Assembly (NCBI RefSeq): GCF_026672275.1
Contig: NZ_JANQCD010000031.1
Coordinates: forward strand, 1 to 48,788
DNA: 48,788 bases
Direction: 5' to 3'
From: Marinifilum sp. D737
Lineage (GTDB): Bacteria; Bacteroidota; Bacteroidia; Bacteroidales; Marinifilaceae
Part shown: piece after piece, positions 1-8,714 of the stretch
Position numbering within the stretch: the first letter of the stretch is position 1
Layout: the number at the start of each line of letters is the position of its first letter
Translations under genes and position numbers: made by a program
Notes under the pieces: generated by a model
The model's database searches: none
What the model saw: the letters and a program-made list of their open reading frames with translations, nothing else
What the model was told of the DNA's origin: nothing

Positions 1-409
1 CAGGCTGTGCTGCCAGTGCTGCACCATTTGTAGCAGGCGCCGCTGGCTGAGTGGTAATGGTGAATTTTGTGGCCGCTCCATGACCAATGGTTTGTGAAAC
101 AGTACCATTTCCTTCACTAGATTGTATGGTCATTGTAAGAGTAGTATCCACCCGCAAAAAAGCAGATGCCGATGGATCAAAAACAATTTTATTGGCAGAA
201 TCAAAATCATAACTGCCAGGATCTAAAACATCATCTCCAAATGAAATTTGTGTAATTCCCAGACGCCAGGTCTCTCCATCAGTAAACGTTATTTCAAATA
301 GTTCATCTACTGTTGCATTAGGGTCTGCAGTAATATCAGTTGGAACTTGAGCAAAAAGGGTAAACGAAGTAAATACCCATAGGTATCCCAGGAGTAAATA
401 TTTTTTCAT
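1..409 (-). CDS. N-terminus of a large secreted surface protein (partial)
   Basis: The reading frame starts at an ATG (407-409) and is still open at the left edge, giving about 136 residues. It begins with a clear signal peptide (MKKYLLLGYLWVFTSF, ending TLFAQ), so the product is exported. The mature part (VPTDITADPNATVDELFEITFTDGE...) has no cysteines. It is rich in Thr, Ala and Asp and ends in a PAAPATNGAAL linker, the kind that opens repeated Ig-like domains in large Bacteroidota surface proteins. No catalytic domain is visible. Its C-terminus and any sorting domain lie outside the window. A secreted adhesin-like protein is inference from composition; the export signal is seen directly. 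Confidence 0.7.
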   Translation of the reverse strand, partial: MKKYLLLGYLWVFTSFTLFAQVPTDITADPNATVDELFEITFTDGETWRLGITQISFGDDVLDPGSYDFDSANKIVFDPSASAFLRVDTTLTMTIQSSEGNGTVSQTIGHGAATKFTITTQPAAPATNGAALAAQP

Positions 410-787
410 AGCATAGGACTTTTGATAACTAACAGCTTGAATAAACCAAAGCACATACCAAACCTCCTATATTACTATTCTAGTGCCACTTAAGTGTTTT
501 TACTCATTCATGTGCTTCATCTACGTTTTTGGAGAAAATAAGACACATTAATTCTGAAAGCATTGAATTCTCTATTTTCTTTTAAGATTTCTTAACAAAT
601 TCCTTTTTTGGAAGAATTATCCGATTTTGGATAAGAAAAAGCGCTAAACCAAATCTATTTTCATCTACAAACAAAGAATTAATTCCCAATAATTACTTGA
701 ACTCCAATTCAAAATTTTAAATTAAAGAGGTGGGTAAAGCCTCACTTTGTATTAACTTTTTTTTAAAAAAATCGGTTATTACAATAC
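410..787. other. AT-rich intergenic region
   Basis: This lies between the divergently read start of the secreted protein at 409 and the terminator of the LysM gene. No convincing ORF, RNA or perfect TAnnTTTG promoter was seen. The promoter of the left-hand gene should lie in its first 150 bases. Confidence 0.4.
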
Positions 788-825
788 AAAAAAAAGACTT
801 CTATGCTATAAAGCAAGAGAAGCCT
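788..825 (-). terminator. Rho-independent terminator of the LysM gene
   Basis: On the minus strand, AGGCTTCT pairs with AGAAGTCT (one G-U) around a loop that itself contains a TGC/GCA stem. A run of eight T follows. It sits 30 bases after the stop codon at 855. Confidence 0.7.
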
Positions 826-854
826 CTTTATATTTTACATCGAACTTACGTTAT

Positions 855-2834
855 TTAATATTCAAATGATTTTTGCAATAAATCCAACCCTTTCTCTTTT
901 TCTTCTTCTTTCAACTTCATTTCTTTGTGCCTGATTTTGAAATCTCTAGAATAGTTTATCAAATGAGTTCCTCTATTCTCCAAACCTCCAAATGCTGACA
1001 TTCGCTCAAAATGATAAGCAGATTGTAATAGCTCCACCTCCATTTCATTCATCTTTTCTGGAAAATCGGTTCCAAACTTACTTGCTGCCAACGAAAAGAA
1101 CCTACAAATATCATATGCTCTAAAGCTAAAGTCACTTGGTTCACTCATAAACCTATTTCTAAATGTATTTACAAACTTTTCGATTTTTACTTCTTTATAA
1201 TCGATAAAATATGGACTAAACAATGAGAAATTTAAATTATAATAATAGTCAGCCTCCAAACTAGTATATCTTTGCCATTTCGAGAATCCCACCAAACGTA
1301 TCGCATATCTTTGGCTCAAGACATTTAAATTGGTAATGATATTCTCCACCAAAGGTTGATCATTCGATGGCAAAATCACTATGTTTTCACATGAATCGCA
1401 CATGGTAGCCTCTAAACCATATCTACCATATTCATCAAACGAAATTTTCTTATATGATACTTCATCGGTTTGCCAATACAATCCTTTTTCGAACAGCTGA
1501 TGTTCGATATCCTTAATCAATTTTGCTTCATTTAAATGCTTGTATCTTTCAGGATGCACAACAACAATATTCTTGTACTCAAAATCTTCACTTACATAGT
1601 TTGAAATTTGTCGACAAATTGAGTTTAATGAAGTATTCAATTGTATCACAAAAGGATTAGAATCGATTTGAGGATTCTTTGCTGACAAAGGCGAAATGAT
1701 TGGAATTTTCTTTGTTCTGGCAAAATTAGCAGCTACTGCGAATGTTCGTGGATACACAGGACCAATCCAATAATCGAAATCAATAAATTGAATTTGCGAT
1801 AAAGTTCTTTGTAATTTCTCAGGATTTCGCTCAGTATCAAAAACATGCAAATCTACCGACAATCCTTCCTTTTGCAAAGAATCAACAGCCAGCAATACTC
1901 CTTGATAAAAACGAATAAATTCGCGCGACTTGCGATAAATTACACGTGATTCTCTATCTGTAACAATTTCAATGGAATCTTTATAAGTTACGATCTGATT
2001 AATAGTATCGTTGGCTTCCAGATACAATGGTAAAAATAAACCAACACTCACCTTTTTCTTGGCAACCTCCGCTACCACTTCATCAACCTGTTGTATGGTA
2101 TCCAAAACAACCAACTCTTCTTTAATTGTATCCTTTGGTGTTTCTTTTACCTCAAAATACTCAAGTGGTACCAAATAGCGTGGAATTCTCACCCAATCAC
2201 CAGGCTGTAAAATTTTATTCTTTAATTTCGGATTTAATTTTCGAAGCTTTTTTTGCTTCATCCTAAACTCGTTTGCAATTGAATACTGTGTATCACCAGC
2301 TTTAATTACATAGTAGTAATATTTTTTATCGTGCTTTGGAACGCTTAATTCCTTCACTTCTTTTTGCTGTTGATTTTTGGGGATTTTCACCACAGAATTC
2401 AATGGCAAGGACTGATCACTTCCAGGGTTTTCCTTCTCTATAGAAGCCATTGATACACTATACTTTTTCGAAAGTGAATAAACCGTATCGTCCTTCTTTA
2501 CAACATGATAGACATATCTATCATCCTCTTTTTTGACAATAACAGGCGAAATGGCCTTTTTTCCTTCAACAAAAGGAACTCGCAACACTTCATTTATGCT
2601 TACTGTAGCCTGACTTTTACCATTGGCTCTCATAAGCTCACCAAGTGACACTCCATAGGCTTTTGAAATGGAAAATAAAGTTTGTTTTTCTTTTACTACA
2701 TGCAAAAGATAAGTTTTACCACCAACAACTACCTTATTTTTAGATATTTCAATTGTAGCATTCTGAGAATGAGCAAAATTAACAGTCCCTAAGAAAAGAC
2801 CAATCAAGAGAAAAATGCGAAGAAAACAATTCAT
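855..2834 (-). CDS. LysM-repeat protein with type 1 periplasmic-binding domain
   Basis: A 659-residue exported envelope protein. A signal peptide (MNCFLRIFLLIGLFL...AHSQ) precedes three LysM repeats at roughly 42-84, 107-150 and 172-216, each with the YxVxxGDT-like opening and a closing VxRIP/VxKIP. After a linker rich in Val and Glu comes a domain at about 265-640 resembling the type 1 periplasmic-binding fold of branched-chain amino acid receptors (WIGPVYPRTFAVAA, IPIISPLSAKNP). LysM repeats bind peptidoglycan glycan strands, so the protein probably sits on the wall in the periplasm. The ligand of the second domain is unknown. The frame is open to a TTG at 2852, but the ATG at 2834 starts a better signal peptide and was chosen. 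A consensus promoter lies just upstream. Confidence 0.85.
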   Translation of the reverse strand: MNCFLRIFLLIGLFLGTVNFAHSQNATIEISKNKVVVGGKTYLLHVVKEKQTLFSISKAYGVSLGELMRANGKSQATVSINEVLRVPFVEGKKAISPVIVKKEDDRYVYHVVKKDDTVYSLSKKYSVSMASIEKENPGSDQSLPLNSVVKIPKNQQQKEVKELSVPKHDKKYYYYVIKAGDTQYSIANEFRMKQKKLRKLNPKLKNKILQPGDWVRIPRYLVPLEYFEVKETPKDTIKEELVVLDTIQQVDEVVAEVAKKKVSVGLFLPLYLEANDTINQIVTYKDSIEIVTDRESRVIYRKSREFIRFYQGVLLAVDSLQKEGLSVDLHVFDTERNPEKLQRTLSQIQFIDFDYWIGPVYPRTFAVAANFARTKKIPIISPLSAKNPQIDSNPFVIQLNTSLNSICRQISNYVSEDFEYKNIVVVHPERYKHLNEAKLIKDIEHQLFEKGLYWQTDEVSYKKISFDEYGRYGLEATMCDSCENIVILPSNDQPLVENIITNLNVLSQRYAIRLVGFSKWQRYTSLEADYYYNLNFSLFSPYFIDYKEVKIEKFVNTFRNRFMSEPSDFSFRAYDICRFFSLAASKFGTDFPEKMNEMEVELLQSAYHFERMSAFGGLENRGTHLINYSRDFKIRHKEMKLKEEEKEKGLDLLQKSFEY

Positions 2835-2879
2835 TAAATATTTGTTTTTCAAACGTTTATAGATTATTCAAATTGAAAG

Positions 2880-2910
2880 CAAAAATACTAAAGTATGCTT
2901 TGAAAACAAA
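2880..2910 (-). promoter_or_regulatory. Bacteroidota sigma-ABfr-type promoter of the LysM gene
   Basis: On the minus strand a TTTG (2907-2910) is followed after exactly 19 bases by TATTTTTG (2880-2887). This matches the known Bacteroides consensus TTTG-N19-21-TAnnTTTG. Transcription should start near 2874, about 40 bases before the ATG at 2834. It is the only complete two-box match I found in the window. Confidence 0.7.
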
Positions 2911-2944
2911 ATATATACAAGAATTGCGCCACAGAAAAAAACAA

Positions 2945-2973
2945 AATCGAAGCTGAACACCTCAGCTCCGATT
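2945..2973 (-). terminator. Terminator of the degenerate ferritin-like gene
   Basis: A 12-bp stem on the minus strand (AATCGGAGCTGA with TCAGCTTCGATT, one G-U) is followed by TTGTTTTTTT. It lies 30 bases past the stop codon at 3003. Confidence 0.75.
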
Positions 2974-3002
2974 ATCAAATCAACACATAAAGTATCTGTA
3001 AA

Positions 3003-3458
3003 TTAGTTTTCTACCAGAACAAACTCGTCATATTCAATCTCAAACTTTAGCTTTTGTCGAGCTTCTTCATTTGCCAAAGCCAAAAATGTATCTCTACACT
3101 CTTTATTTAATGCCACCTCTGACATCTCTGAATAGAATTTGAACTTATCCTTCTCTTTTTTCATGGCAAGAATCAATGCTTCCTGATATGATAGATCTGT
3201 TTTTGTACAATCTATATCATCAAGCGAACCTGCAATTTTCATATCCTGTACTTCATCCACATCGAACTCTATTTTAAGATCCTTCATCTTTTCGAGCCTT
3301 AACATTCTGGCAGTTTTCTCAAGGGCAATATTCATGAACAATTGCTTTACATTCTTCCGATCCATTCTCTCTGCCAAATCCGAGTAAAACTCAATTTCGT
3401 TCATTTCACTATCAATCGCATAATCGATAATTTCCTCAAAAGTTCTAAAAATTTTCAT
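3003..3458 (-). CDS. Ferritin-like/rubrerythrin-family protein lacking metal histidines
   Basis: A 151-residue four-helix protein, clearly a paralog of the one at 5631-6089 (same length, same C-terminal FExEYD). In that paralog the two helix pairs carry the Glu and ExxH ligands of a carboxylate-bridged di-iron site. Here Glu18 and the helix-3 Glu are kept. The helix-2 ExxH has become Lys48-Thr-Ala-Arg51, and in helix 4 the histidine is Gln (EARQ). At least three of the usual ligands are therefore lost, and it is unlikely to bind a normal di-iron centre. It may be a structural partner or regulator of the intact paralog, or have a new role; these are inferences. It has its own terminator, so it is a separate unit. 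Confidence 0.8.
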   Translation of the reverse strand: MKIFRTFEEIIDYAIDSEMNEIEFYSDLAERMDRKNVKQLFMNIALEKTARMLRLEKMKDLKIEFDVDEVQDMKIAGSLDDIDCTKTDLSYQEALILAMKKEKDKFKFYSEMSEVALNKECRDTFLALANEEARQKLKFEIEYDEFVLVEN

Positions 3459-3910
3459 CTAACCTACTATTTTGACGTTTACAACCACATTAACTCAACC
3501 AAGCACATTACTTTAAAAAGTATCAAATCAATAAGTTACAAAACAATTGATTCGATGTCAAAAAGATTATTTGCTTTTAAGAAACCATGAACCGAAAATC
3601 TATCATTCTACACTTATTTATTCCTTAATTAAAATTGTATTTAGATGAAACATATGTATTCAAAAACCGAATATCAGCAGTATTATACACTTTCAACAAA
3701 CTTTTTTTGATCTATTCACAATCTCCATTTTACTCATAAAAACAATACATAACTCTATTTCAATTAAGTCGTTATAATAGTTAAAATATAATTTCTGTTG
3801 AATAATTATTAAAACAATACTCTTTTTTTTAGTTTCATCTTTATGAATTTAATTTGTTTTTTGAAACTTTTTATCTATTTTCACTTAAGAATTCACAATT
3901 ACCAATCGAA
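3459..3910. other. AT-rich intergenic region
   Basis: About 450 very AT-rich bases between the ferritin-like gene and the recombinase-like ORF. The latter's frame is open from a TTG at 3854, but that stretch reads as low-complexity hydrophobic residues and was not included. No RNA or clear promoter pair was recognised. Confidence 0.4.
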
Positions 3911-4495
3911 ATGGATATACAAGGAGACATATCAAAATCTGAACATATTGAATGGAAATTCATTCCTCTTACCATTCAAAAACTTGAGTTGAACAAACAG
4001 TATAAAATTGCTTTAATTGTTGCTTTTGGATGTTTTTTTGGTCTTAGATTAAAAAACATTTTAACAATTAGATGGGAAGATGTTTTAAATAAAACTTCTT
4101 TTGAAATTATGGATAAAAATAAATTAAGAACCATTTATATCATTGATGATATTAATAACCTGATTCGTAGAATCTATTACAAAATGGATACGCCAGATAT
4201 AGAACAGCCCATATTTCTTAACAATAGTGGTAAACAAGTTTTATCCTCTCAGTATGTTAACAAGCAAATCAAATTGCTTTTTACCAAATACGAAATACCT
4301 TATCAGAATTTATCCTCAGATAGTTTTTTAAAGACTTTTTGCATGAAATTCTTACAAGCTAAAAACTTCTCTACTGATGCCAAGAGATGGATTTCTCAAT
4401 TATTAGGACACGCCTCCTGGACCATCACTGCCAACTTTTTAGGCTGTTCTAATTCTTCTGAAGACAAGGATAACTATATGATATTCTCAATGTAA
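3911..4495 (+). CDS. Degenerate tyrosine-recombinase catalytic domain
   Basis: A 194-residue protein resembling only the catalytic half of a phage-type integrase. Box I is intact (FGLRLKNILTIRWEDV with the first Arg), and an LGHAS motif near residue 161 is intact. The HxxR box has become SFLK, so the His and second Arg are Ser and Lys. The residue nine after the LGH histidine, where the nucleophilic Tyr belongs, is Phe (TANFLG). The DNA-binding N-terminal domain is missing. It should be unable to cut DNA. It may be a decayed integrase or a domesticated DNA-binding or accessory protein. The start is uncertain: ATG 3911 was preferred to TTG 3854. Gene and protein are very AT- and Lys/Ile-rich. 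Confidence 0.6.
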   Translation: MDIQGDISKSEHIEWKFIPLTIQKLELNKQYKIALIVAFGCFFGLRLKNILTIRWEDVLNKTSFEIMDKNKLRTIYIIDDINNLIRRIYYKMDTPDIEQPIFLNNSGKQVLSSQYVNKQIKLLFTKYEIPYQNLSSDSFLKTFCMKFLQAKNFSTDAKRWISQLLGHASWTITANFLGCSNSSEDKDNYMIFSM

Positions 4496-4576
4496 TCCAT
4501 TAAAACAAAAATTAAAAGTTAGTCACAAAACATATCATTAACAAAATCAATATTAATTCATAAAAAAAACTAAACA

Positions 4577-5476
4577 ATGGAAAATTTAGCTATCATTATT
4601 TTTAGTGTTCTTGCAGTAATATTATTGCTCTTCTCAATTGTTATCGTTAATCAAAAACAAGCCAAAATCATTCAACGATTGGGTAAATTTCAATCTGTGC
4701 GAAAAGCTGGTATTAGCTTAAGGATTCCGTTAATAGATCAGGTAGTTGGTGTTCAAAATTTACAAATTCAGGAATTGCGTGTTCCGGTTGAAACCATTAC
4801 TCAGGATAAGGTTACTTTAAAGATTGAAGTTGCGATACAATATCTTATTAAGGCTGATATGGAGAGCATTAAAAACTCATTTTACGAGCTTGCAGATTCA
4901 ACAGCACAGATAGAATCTTTTGTTTTCGATGCCGTAAGAGCAGAAGTACCAAAAATGGAGTTGGATATGGTTTATGAGAATAAAGACAACATTGCAAACA
5001 CGGTTATGGAAGGTCTGAATTCATTATTGTCTAGCTATGGTTTTGACATTAAAAAGACATTGGTAGTAGACATTTTACCCGATGCTAAAGTTGTAGATGC
5101 AATGAATGCGATTAACGAACAGAAAAGACTTCGTCAAGCTGCTGAAGAAAAAGGAGAAGCTGAAAAAATTCTGATTATTAAAGCAGCTGAAGCAGAGAAA
5201 GAAAGTAAAAAATTACAGGGTGAAGGTGTTGCTTTACAACAAATGGCCGTTTTAAAAGGACGTGAAAAAGCCATTAAAGATTTAACTGTAGGAACCAACA
5301 TGGAAATTAAAGACGCTACCGAATTAGTGATAAAACTAATCGACCAAGAGACACTAATCAGTATGGGAGAAAAGAATAAAAATGTGATTTTTATGACTTC
5401 CGACCTAGGTATGAAAGGAAAAATGATGGAAGCTATGGTTGGAGCTGATGTGGTTAGCAACCAACACAAAAACTAA
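4577..5476 (+). CDS. SPFH/Band 7 (stomatin-like) membrane protein
   Basis: A 299-residue protein with one N-terminal membrane segment (about residues 4-24), then the SPFH domain (about 25-180; NQKQAKIIQRLGKF, ITQDKVTLKIEVAIQYLI). A charged Ala/Glu/Lys coiled coil follows at about 180-225 (EEKGEAEKILIIKAAEAEKE). Length and motif order fit stomatin and plant HIR-type proteins, which form ring-shaped oligomers on membranes and scaffold proteases or channels. It stands alone: no NfeD or protease gene is next to it, and it is followed by its own strong terminator. Its partner cannot be told from the sequence. Confidence 0.9.
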   Translation: MENLAIIIFSVLAVILLLFSIVIVNQKQAKIIQRLGKFQSVRKAGISLRIPLIDQVVGVQNLQIQELRVPVETITQDKVTLKIEVAIQYLIKADMESIKNSFYELADSTAQIESFVFDAVRAEVPKMELDMVYENKDNIANTVMEGLNSLLSSYGFDIKKTLVVDILPDAKVVDAMNAINEQKRLRQAAEEKGEAEKILIIKAAEAEKESKKLQGEGVALQQMAVLKGREKAIKDLTVGTNMEIKDATELVIKLIDQETLISMGEKNKNVIFMTSDLGMKGKMMEAMVGADVVSNQHKN

Positions 5477-5507
5477 GGCTAATTACAAAATAATATTTGA
5501 CATCTAA

Positions 5508-5547
5508 AATCCCTAAAGTTTCCTGAGCTTTAGGGATTTTTATTTTG
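5508..5547 (+). terminator. Terminator of the SPFH gene
   Basis: A perfect 11-bp stem AATCCCTAAAG/CTTTAGGGATT with a 9-base loop runs into TTTTTATTTTG, 30 bases after the stop. Confidence 0.85.
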
Positions 5548-5580
5548 TCTTTTCAATTAAGATCAATTGAATTTCAAGCA

Positions 5581-5608
5581 ATAAAAAAGCCGTAGCAATG
5601 CTACGGCT
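5581..5608 (-). terminator. Terminator of the intact ferritin-like gene
   Basis: A perfect 9-bp stem (AGCCGTAGC/GCTACGGCT, three-base loop) is followed on the minus strand by TTTTTTAT. It faces the SPFH terminator, so the two convergent genes each have their own. Confidence 0.85.
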
Positions 5609-5630
5609 CTTCTGTATTATCAAACAAATT

Positions 5631-6089
5631 TTAGTTCTCAGTTAAGATGTTGTTGTCATATTCAACTTCGAATCTCAATTTGTGTTTTGCTTCTTCCTGA
5701 GCTAACATCAAAAACATATCACGTGAAACTTCATCAGATGCAGCAGCAGCCAAATCGTTATACAATTTAAATGCAGCTTTCTCTTTTTTCATCGCAATGG
5801 TTAAAGCTTCCTGGTAGGTAATGTTTGTTTTTTCAGTATCAACATCAACAAGGTAATCACCAATCTTTAAATCAGCTACCTTTTCTTCTGATACCTTATA
5901 CTCCTTACCATTTTTAATAGACTCCAACTTCGCACGGTGTCCGATCTCTTCCAAAGCGTATTGCTCAAAAGTATCTTTCATTTCCTGGTGATCCATTTTC
6001 GCTGCCAAAGCAGTATAGAAATCAGCAGCCATTTGCTCTTCGTTGATAGCAAAATCTAGAATATCCTCAAGTGAATTAAATTCCTTCAT
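5631..6089 (-). CDS. Rubrerythrin-like ferritin-family protein (di-iron)
   Basis: A 152-residue four-helix protein with the full ligand pattern: Glu18 in helix 1 (seven before Tyr25), Glu48-x-x-His51 in helix 2, Glu in helix 3 (EKAAFKLY) and EAKH in helix 4. It has no rubredoxin C-terminal domain, so electrons must come from a partner. Family members reduce peroxide or store iron and protect anaerobes from oxygen. It is monocistronic between its own terminator and a 155-base upstream region. The paralog at 3003-3458 has lost most of these ligands, so this one is probably the active copy. Confidence 0.85.
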   Translation of the reverse strand: MKEFNSLEDILDFAINEEQMAADFYTALAAKMDHQEMKDTFEQYALEEIGHRAKLESIKNGKEYKVSEEKVADLKIGDYLVDVDTEKTNITYQEALTIAMKKEKAAFKLYNDLAAAASDEVSRDMFLMLAQEEAKHKLRFEVEYDNNILTEN

Positions 6090-6207
6090 ATCTTATTTCA
6101 ATTTTAAAGTATCGCAATCTTATTATTTCAAAATCCTTTTTAATGAAAGATAATGAATAATTTGATATAGTTATCGGTTTTCAGCATATAGCAGAGAGCA
6201 TCTTTTA

Positions 6208-6232
6208 AGCTTTTAACTGTCCGCTAAAAGCT
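6208..6232 (-). terminator. Weak hairpin after the nfn operon
   Basis: AGCTTTTA/TAAAAGCT with a 9-base loop lies 12 bases past the stop of the large subunit gene, but only a poor T-run follows. It may be a terminator or an RNA 3'-end stabiliser. Confidence 0.4.
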
Positions 6233-6244
6233 GTTTGCCAATAC

Positions 6245-7747
6245 CTATTGTTCTACTTTTTGAGACAAATATTTTTCTTTCAAATATACATCCATATTGG
6301 CAGCAGCCTTACGACCGTCACCCATTGCAAGGATTACTGTAGCACCACCGCGCACGATATCGCCACCTGCAAATACTTCCGGAATAGAAGACTGCATCTT
6401 ATCCTTCACTACCTCAATGGTTCCCCACTTCGATACTTCCAATCCATCAACAGAGTTTGGAATTAATGGATTTGGTGATACACCCACTGCTACAACTACA
6501 ACAGTTGCATCAATAGTATATTCCGAACCTTCCATTGGAATAGGTCTTCTACGTCCTGAAGCATCAGGCTCTCCCAATTCCATTTTCTGAACTTTAACTT
6601 GTTTTACACGACCGTTTTCGTCAGCAATGTACTCAATAGGATTAGTAAGCGTTAAGAATTCAACACCTTCTTGTTTTGCATGGTGAACCTCTTCAACACG
6701 CGCAGGCATTTCTTCTTCAGAACGTCGGTAAACAATCATAGCATTTTCTGCACCCAAACGCTTGGCTGTACGTACCGAGTCCATTGCAGTGTTACCACCA
6801 CCAACTACTACTACGTTTTTACCACGTAGAACCGGAGTATCTGAATCCTCAGCATCTGCTCCCATCAAGTTCACACGAGTAAGGTACTCGTTTGATGAAA
6901 GGATACCATTGGCATTCTCTCCAGGGATGTTCATGAATCTTGGTAAACCAGCTCCTGAACCTACATAGAATGCTTTGTAGCCGTCTTCTTTTAGGTCTTC
7001 CAATGAAGCAGTCTGTCCTACAATAAAGTTTGTGATGAACTTCACACCCATATTGCGTAGGTTGTCAATTTCAACGTCAACAACAGCATTTGGCAAACGG
7101 AATTCAGGAATACCATATTTCAACACCCCACCAATTTCGTGTAATGCCTCGAATACAGTAACATCATATCCTAATTTTGCCATATCGCCTGCAAATGACA
7201 ATCCTGATGGACCCGAACCAATAACAGCAACTTTAACACCGTTTGATTCTGCACAATCAGGAACTGCAATTTCACCAGACTCTCTCTCCCAATCGGCAGC
7301 AAAACGCTCCAAGTGGCCAATAGCTACTGATGGTTGATTCAATTTCTCAACATAGAAACATTTCTGCTCACACTGAACTTCCTGTGGACAAACACGACCA
7401 CAAACTGCAGGCAATGCACTTGTTTCTTTTAATACAGAAGCGGCCTTTCCAAACTCGCCTCTTTCAATATTTTTAATGAACTTAGGAATGTTAATGCTTA
7501 CCGGACAACCTTCCATACATGTAGGATTTACACAGTCCATACAACGCATAGCTTCCTTAACTGCCTGTTCCTTAGTCAGTCCATTATTTACTTCAATTCT
7601 TTGTGATTTGATACGCTCATTAGGATCTTGTTCTGACATTTCGACCCTTTCAATAGCCATACGATCTTTGGCTTTTGTTTTCTTTTGGAGCTCAACTCTC
7701 CACTCTTTTTTGCGTTCGTTTTTTATATACTCTTCAGACCTTTCCAT
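6245..7747 (-). CDS. NADPH-dependent ferredoxin oxidoreductase large subunit (NfnB/GltD/SudA family)
   Basis: A 500-residue iron-sulfur flavoprotein. The N-terminal ferredoxin-like domain carries two cysteine quartets (Cys69/72/77/81 and Cys116/120/126/130) for [4Fe-4S] clusters. An FAD Rossmann motif GSGPSG (177-182) and an NADPH-binding motif VVVGGGNTAMDS (about 304-316) follow. This layout matches the GltD/SudA family, often labelled glutamate synthase small subunit. No glutamate synthase large subunit is nearby. The gene lies 27 bases downstream of the matching small subunit, the arrangement of NfnAB electron-bifurcating transhydrogenases and archaeal sulfide dehydrogenase/FNOR. I read it as reduced ferredoxin + NADH to 2 NADPH chemistry in the cytoplasm; which physiological direction is used is inference. 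Confidence 0.88.
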   Translation of the reverse strand: MERSEEYIKNERKKEWRVELQKKTKAKDRMAIERVEMSEQDPNERIKSQRIEVNNGLTKEQAVKEAMRCMDCVNPTCMEGCPVSINIPKFIKNIERGEFGKAASVLKETSALPAVCGRVCPQEVQCEQKCFYVEKLNQPSVAIGHLERFAADWERESGEIAVPDCAESNGVKVAVIGSGPSGLSFAGDMAKLGYDVTVFEALHEIGGVLKYGIPEFRLPNAVVDVEIDNLRNMGVKFITNFIVGQTASLEDLKEDGYKAFYVGSGAGLPRFMNIPGENANGILSSNEYLTRVNLMGADAEDSDTPVLRGKNVVVVGGGNTAMDSVRTAKRLGAENAMIVYRRSEEEMPARVEEVHHAKQEGVEFLTLTNPIEYIADENGRVKQVKVQKMELGEPDASGRRRPIPMEGSEYTIDATVVVVAVGVSPNPLIPNSVDGLEVSKWGTIEVVKDKMQSSIPEVFAGGDIVRGGATVILAMGDGRKAAANMDVYLKEKYLSQKVEQ

Positions 7748-7774
7748 TGTCCTGATTTTGTTGTTGTTATTTGA

Positions 7775-8593
7775 TTATTCCTGAAAGTGATCCATTTTAT
7801 CCTGCTCTTCAGACTTGTATCCACCAAGTCTCGACATCATTTCATCAAAATCGATTTTATGAGCGTCGAACTCAGGCCCATCTACACAAGTAAATTTGGT
7901 TTTACCATCAACAGTAACACGACATGCACCGCACATTCCTGTACCATCAACCATAATACTATTTAAACTTGCCATAGTTGGAATTTCGTACTTTTTGGTA
8001 AGAAGCGAACAGAATTTCATCATAATAGCTGGACCAATTGTAATACACTCGTTAATTTTTTCACGTTGTATTACTTCTTCCATACCTTCTGTAATCAAAC
8101 CTTTGTTTCCGTATGATCCGTCATCAGTCATAATGATAACCTCATCGGAATGTTTGCGCATTTCATCTTCTAAAATCAAAAGATCTTTATTACGCGCAGC
8201 AAGAACAGTAATTACCTTATTTCCCGCTTTCTTATATCCTTCTACAATTGGTAATAGTGGAGCAACTCCTACACCACCACCACAACAAAGCACAGTACCT
8301 ACATTGTGAATCTCGGTTGGTTTACCTAGTGGACCAACTAAATCCGTTACGCAGTCACCTACTTCAAGAGCACATAACTTTTTCGAAGAAACTCCCATTT
8401 TCTGTACGATCATGGTAATGGTTCCTTTCTTAATATCTGCACCTGCAATGGTCAGAGGGATTCGTTCTCCTTTTTCGCCAACTCTTACAATAACAAAGTT
8501 ACCTGGTTTGCGTGCTTTAGCAATTAAAGGAGCTTCAACTACAAGTTTTACTACTTTTTCTGAAAAATTTTCTTTTTCAACGATCTTGTTCAT
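7775..8593 (-). CDS. Ferredoxin-NADP reductase small subunit (NfnA/SudB family)
   Basis: A 272-residue protein of the sulfide dehydrogenase/dihydroorotate dehydrogenase electron-transfer family. It has a flavin-binding beta-barrel (about 1-95; RIPLTIA), an NAD-binding domain with CCGGGVGVAPLLP (103-115) and a C-terminal [2Fe-2S] site (Asp216-G-T-G-M-Cys221-x-x-Cys224 with Cys236). The Asp plus three Cys pattern fits the NfnA cluster. The frame is open to 8629, but the extra N-terminal stretch is hydrophobic and unlike the family, so ATG 8593 was chosen. It is the first gene of a two-gene operon with the large subunit. Confidence 0.88.
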   Translation of the reverse strand: MNKIVEKENFSEKVVKLVVEAPLIAKARKPGNFVIVRVGEKGERIPLTIAGADIKKGTITMIVQKMGVSSKKLCALEVGDCVTDLVGPLGKPTEIHNVGTVLCCGGGVGVAPLLPIVEGYKKAGNKVITVLAARNKDLLILEDEMRKHSDEVIIMTDDGSYGNKGLITEGMEEVIQREKINECITIGPAIMMKFCSLLTKKYEIPTMASLNSIMVDGTGMCGACRVTVDGKTKFTCVDGPEFDAHKIDFDEMMSRLGGYKSEEQDKMDHFQE

Positions 8594-8706
8594 TACGTTT
8601 TTTAATAAATGAATGAAAAAACAAAACAAAAACTGATTTATTAATAAATGGAACTAGCTTATTCGCAATCGTTTCCAATCTTAATAATCAGTACTTATTT
8701 CTATTC

Positions 8707-8714
8707 CAAATGTA
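8707..8714 (-). promoter_or_regulatory. Candidate -7 box of the nfn operon
   Basis: TACATTTG on the minus strand fits TAnnTTTG. A TTG-type -33 element is only approximate (GTTG 23 bases upstream). It would give a leader of about 105 bases. Confidence 0.4.
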
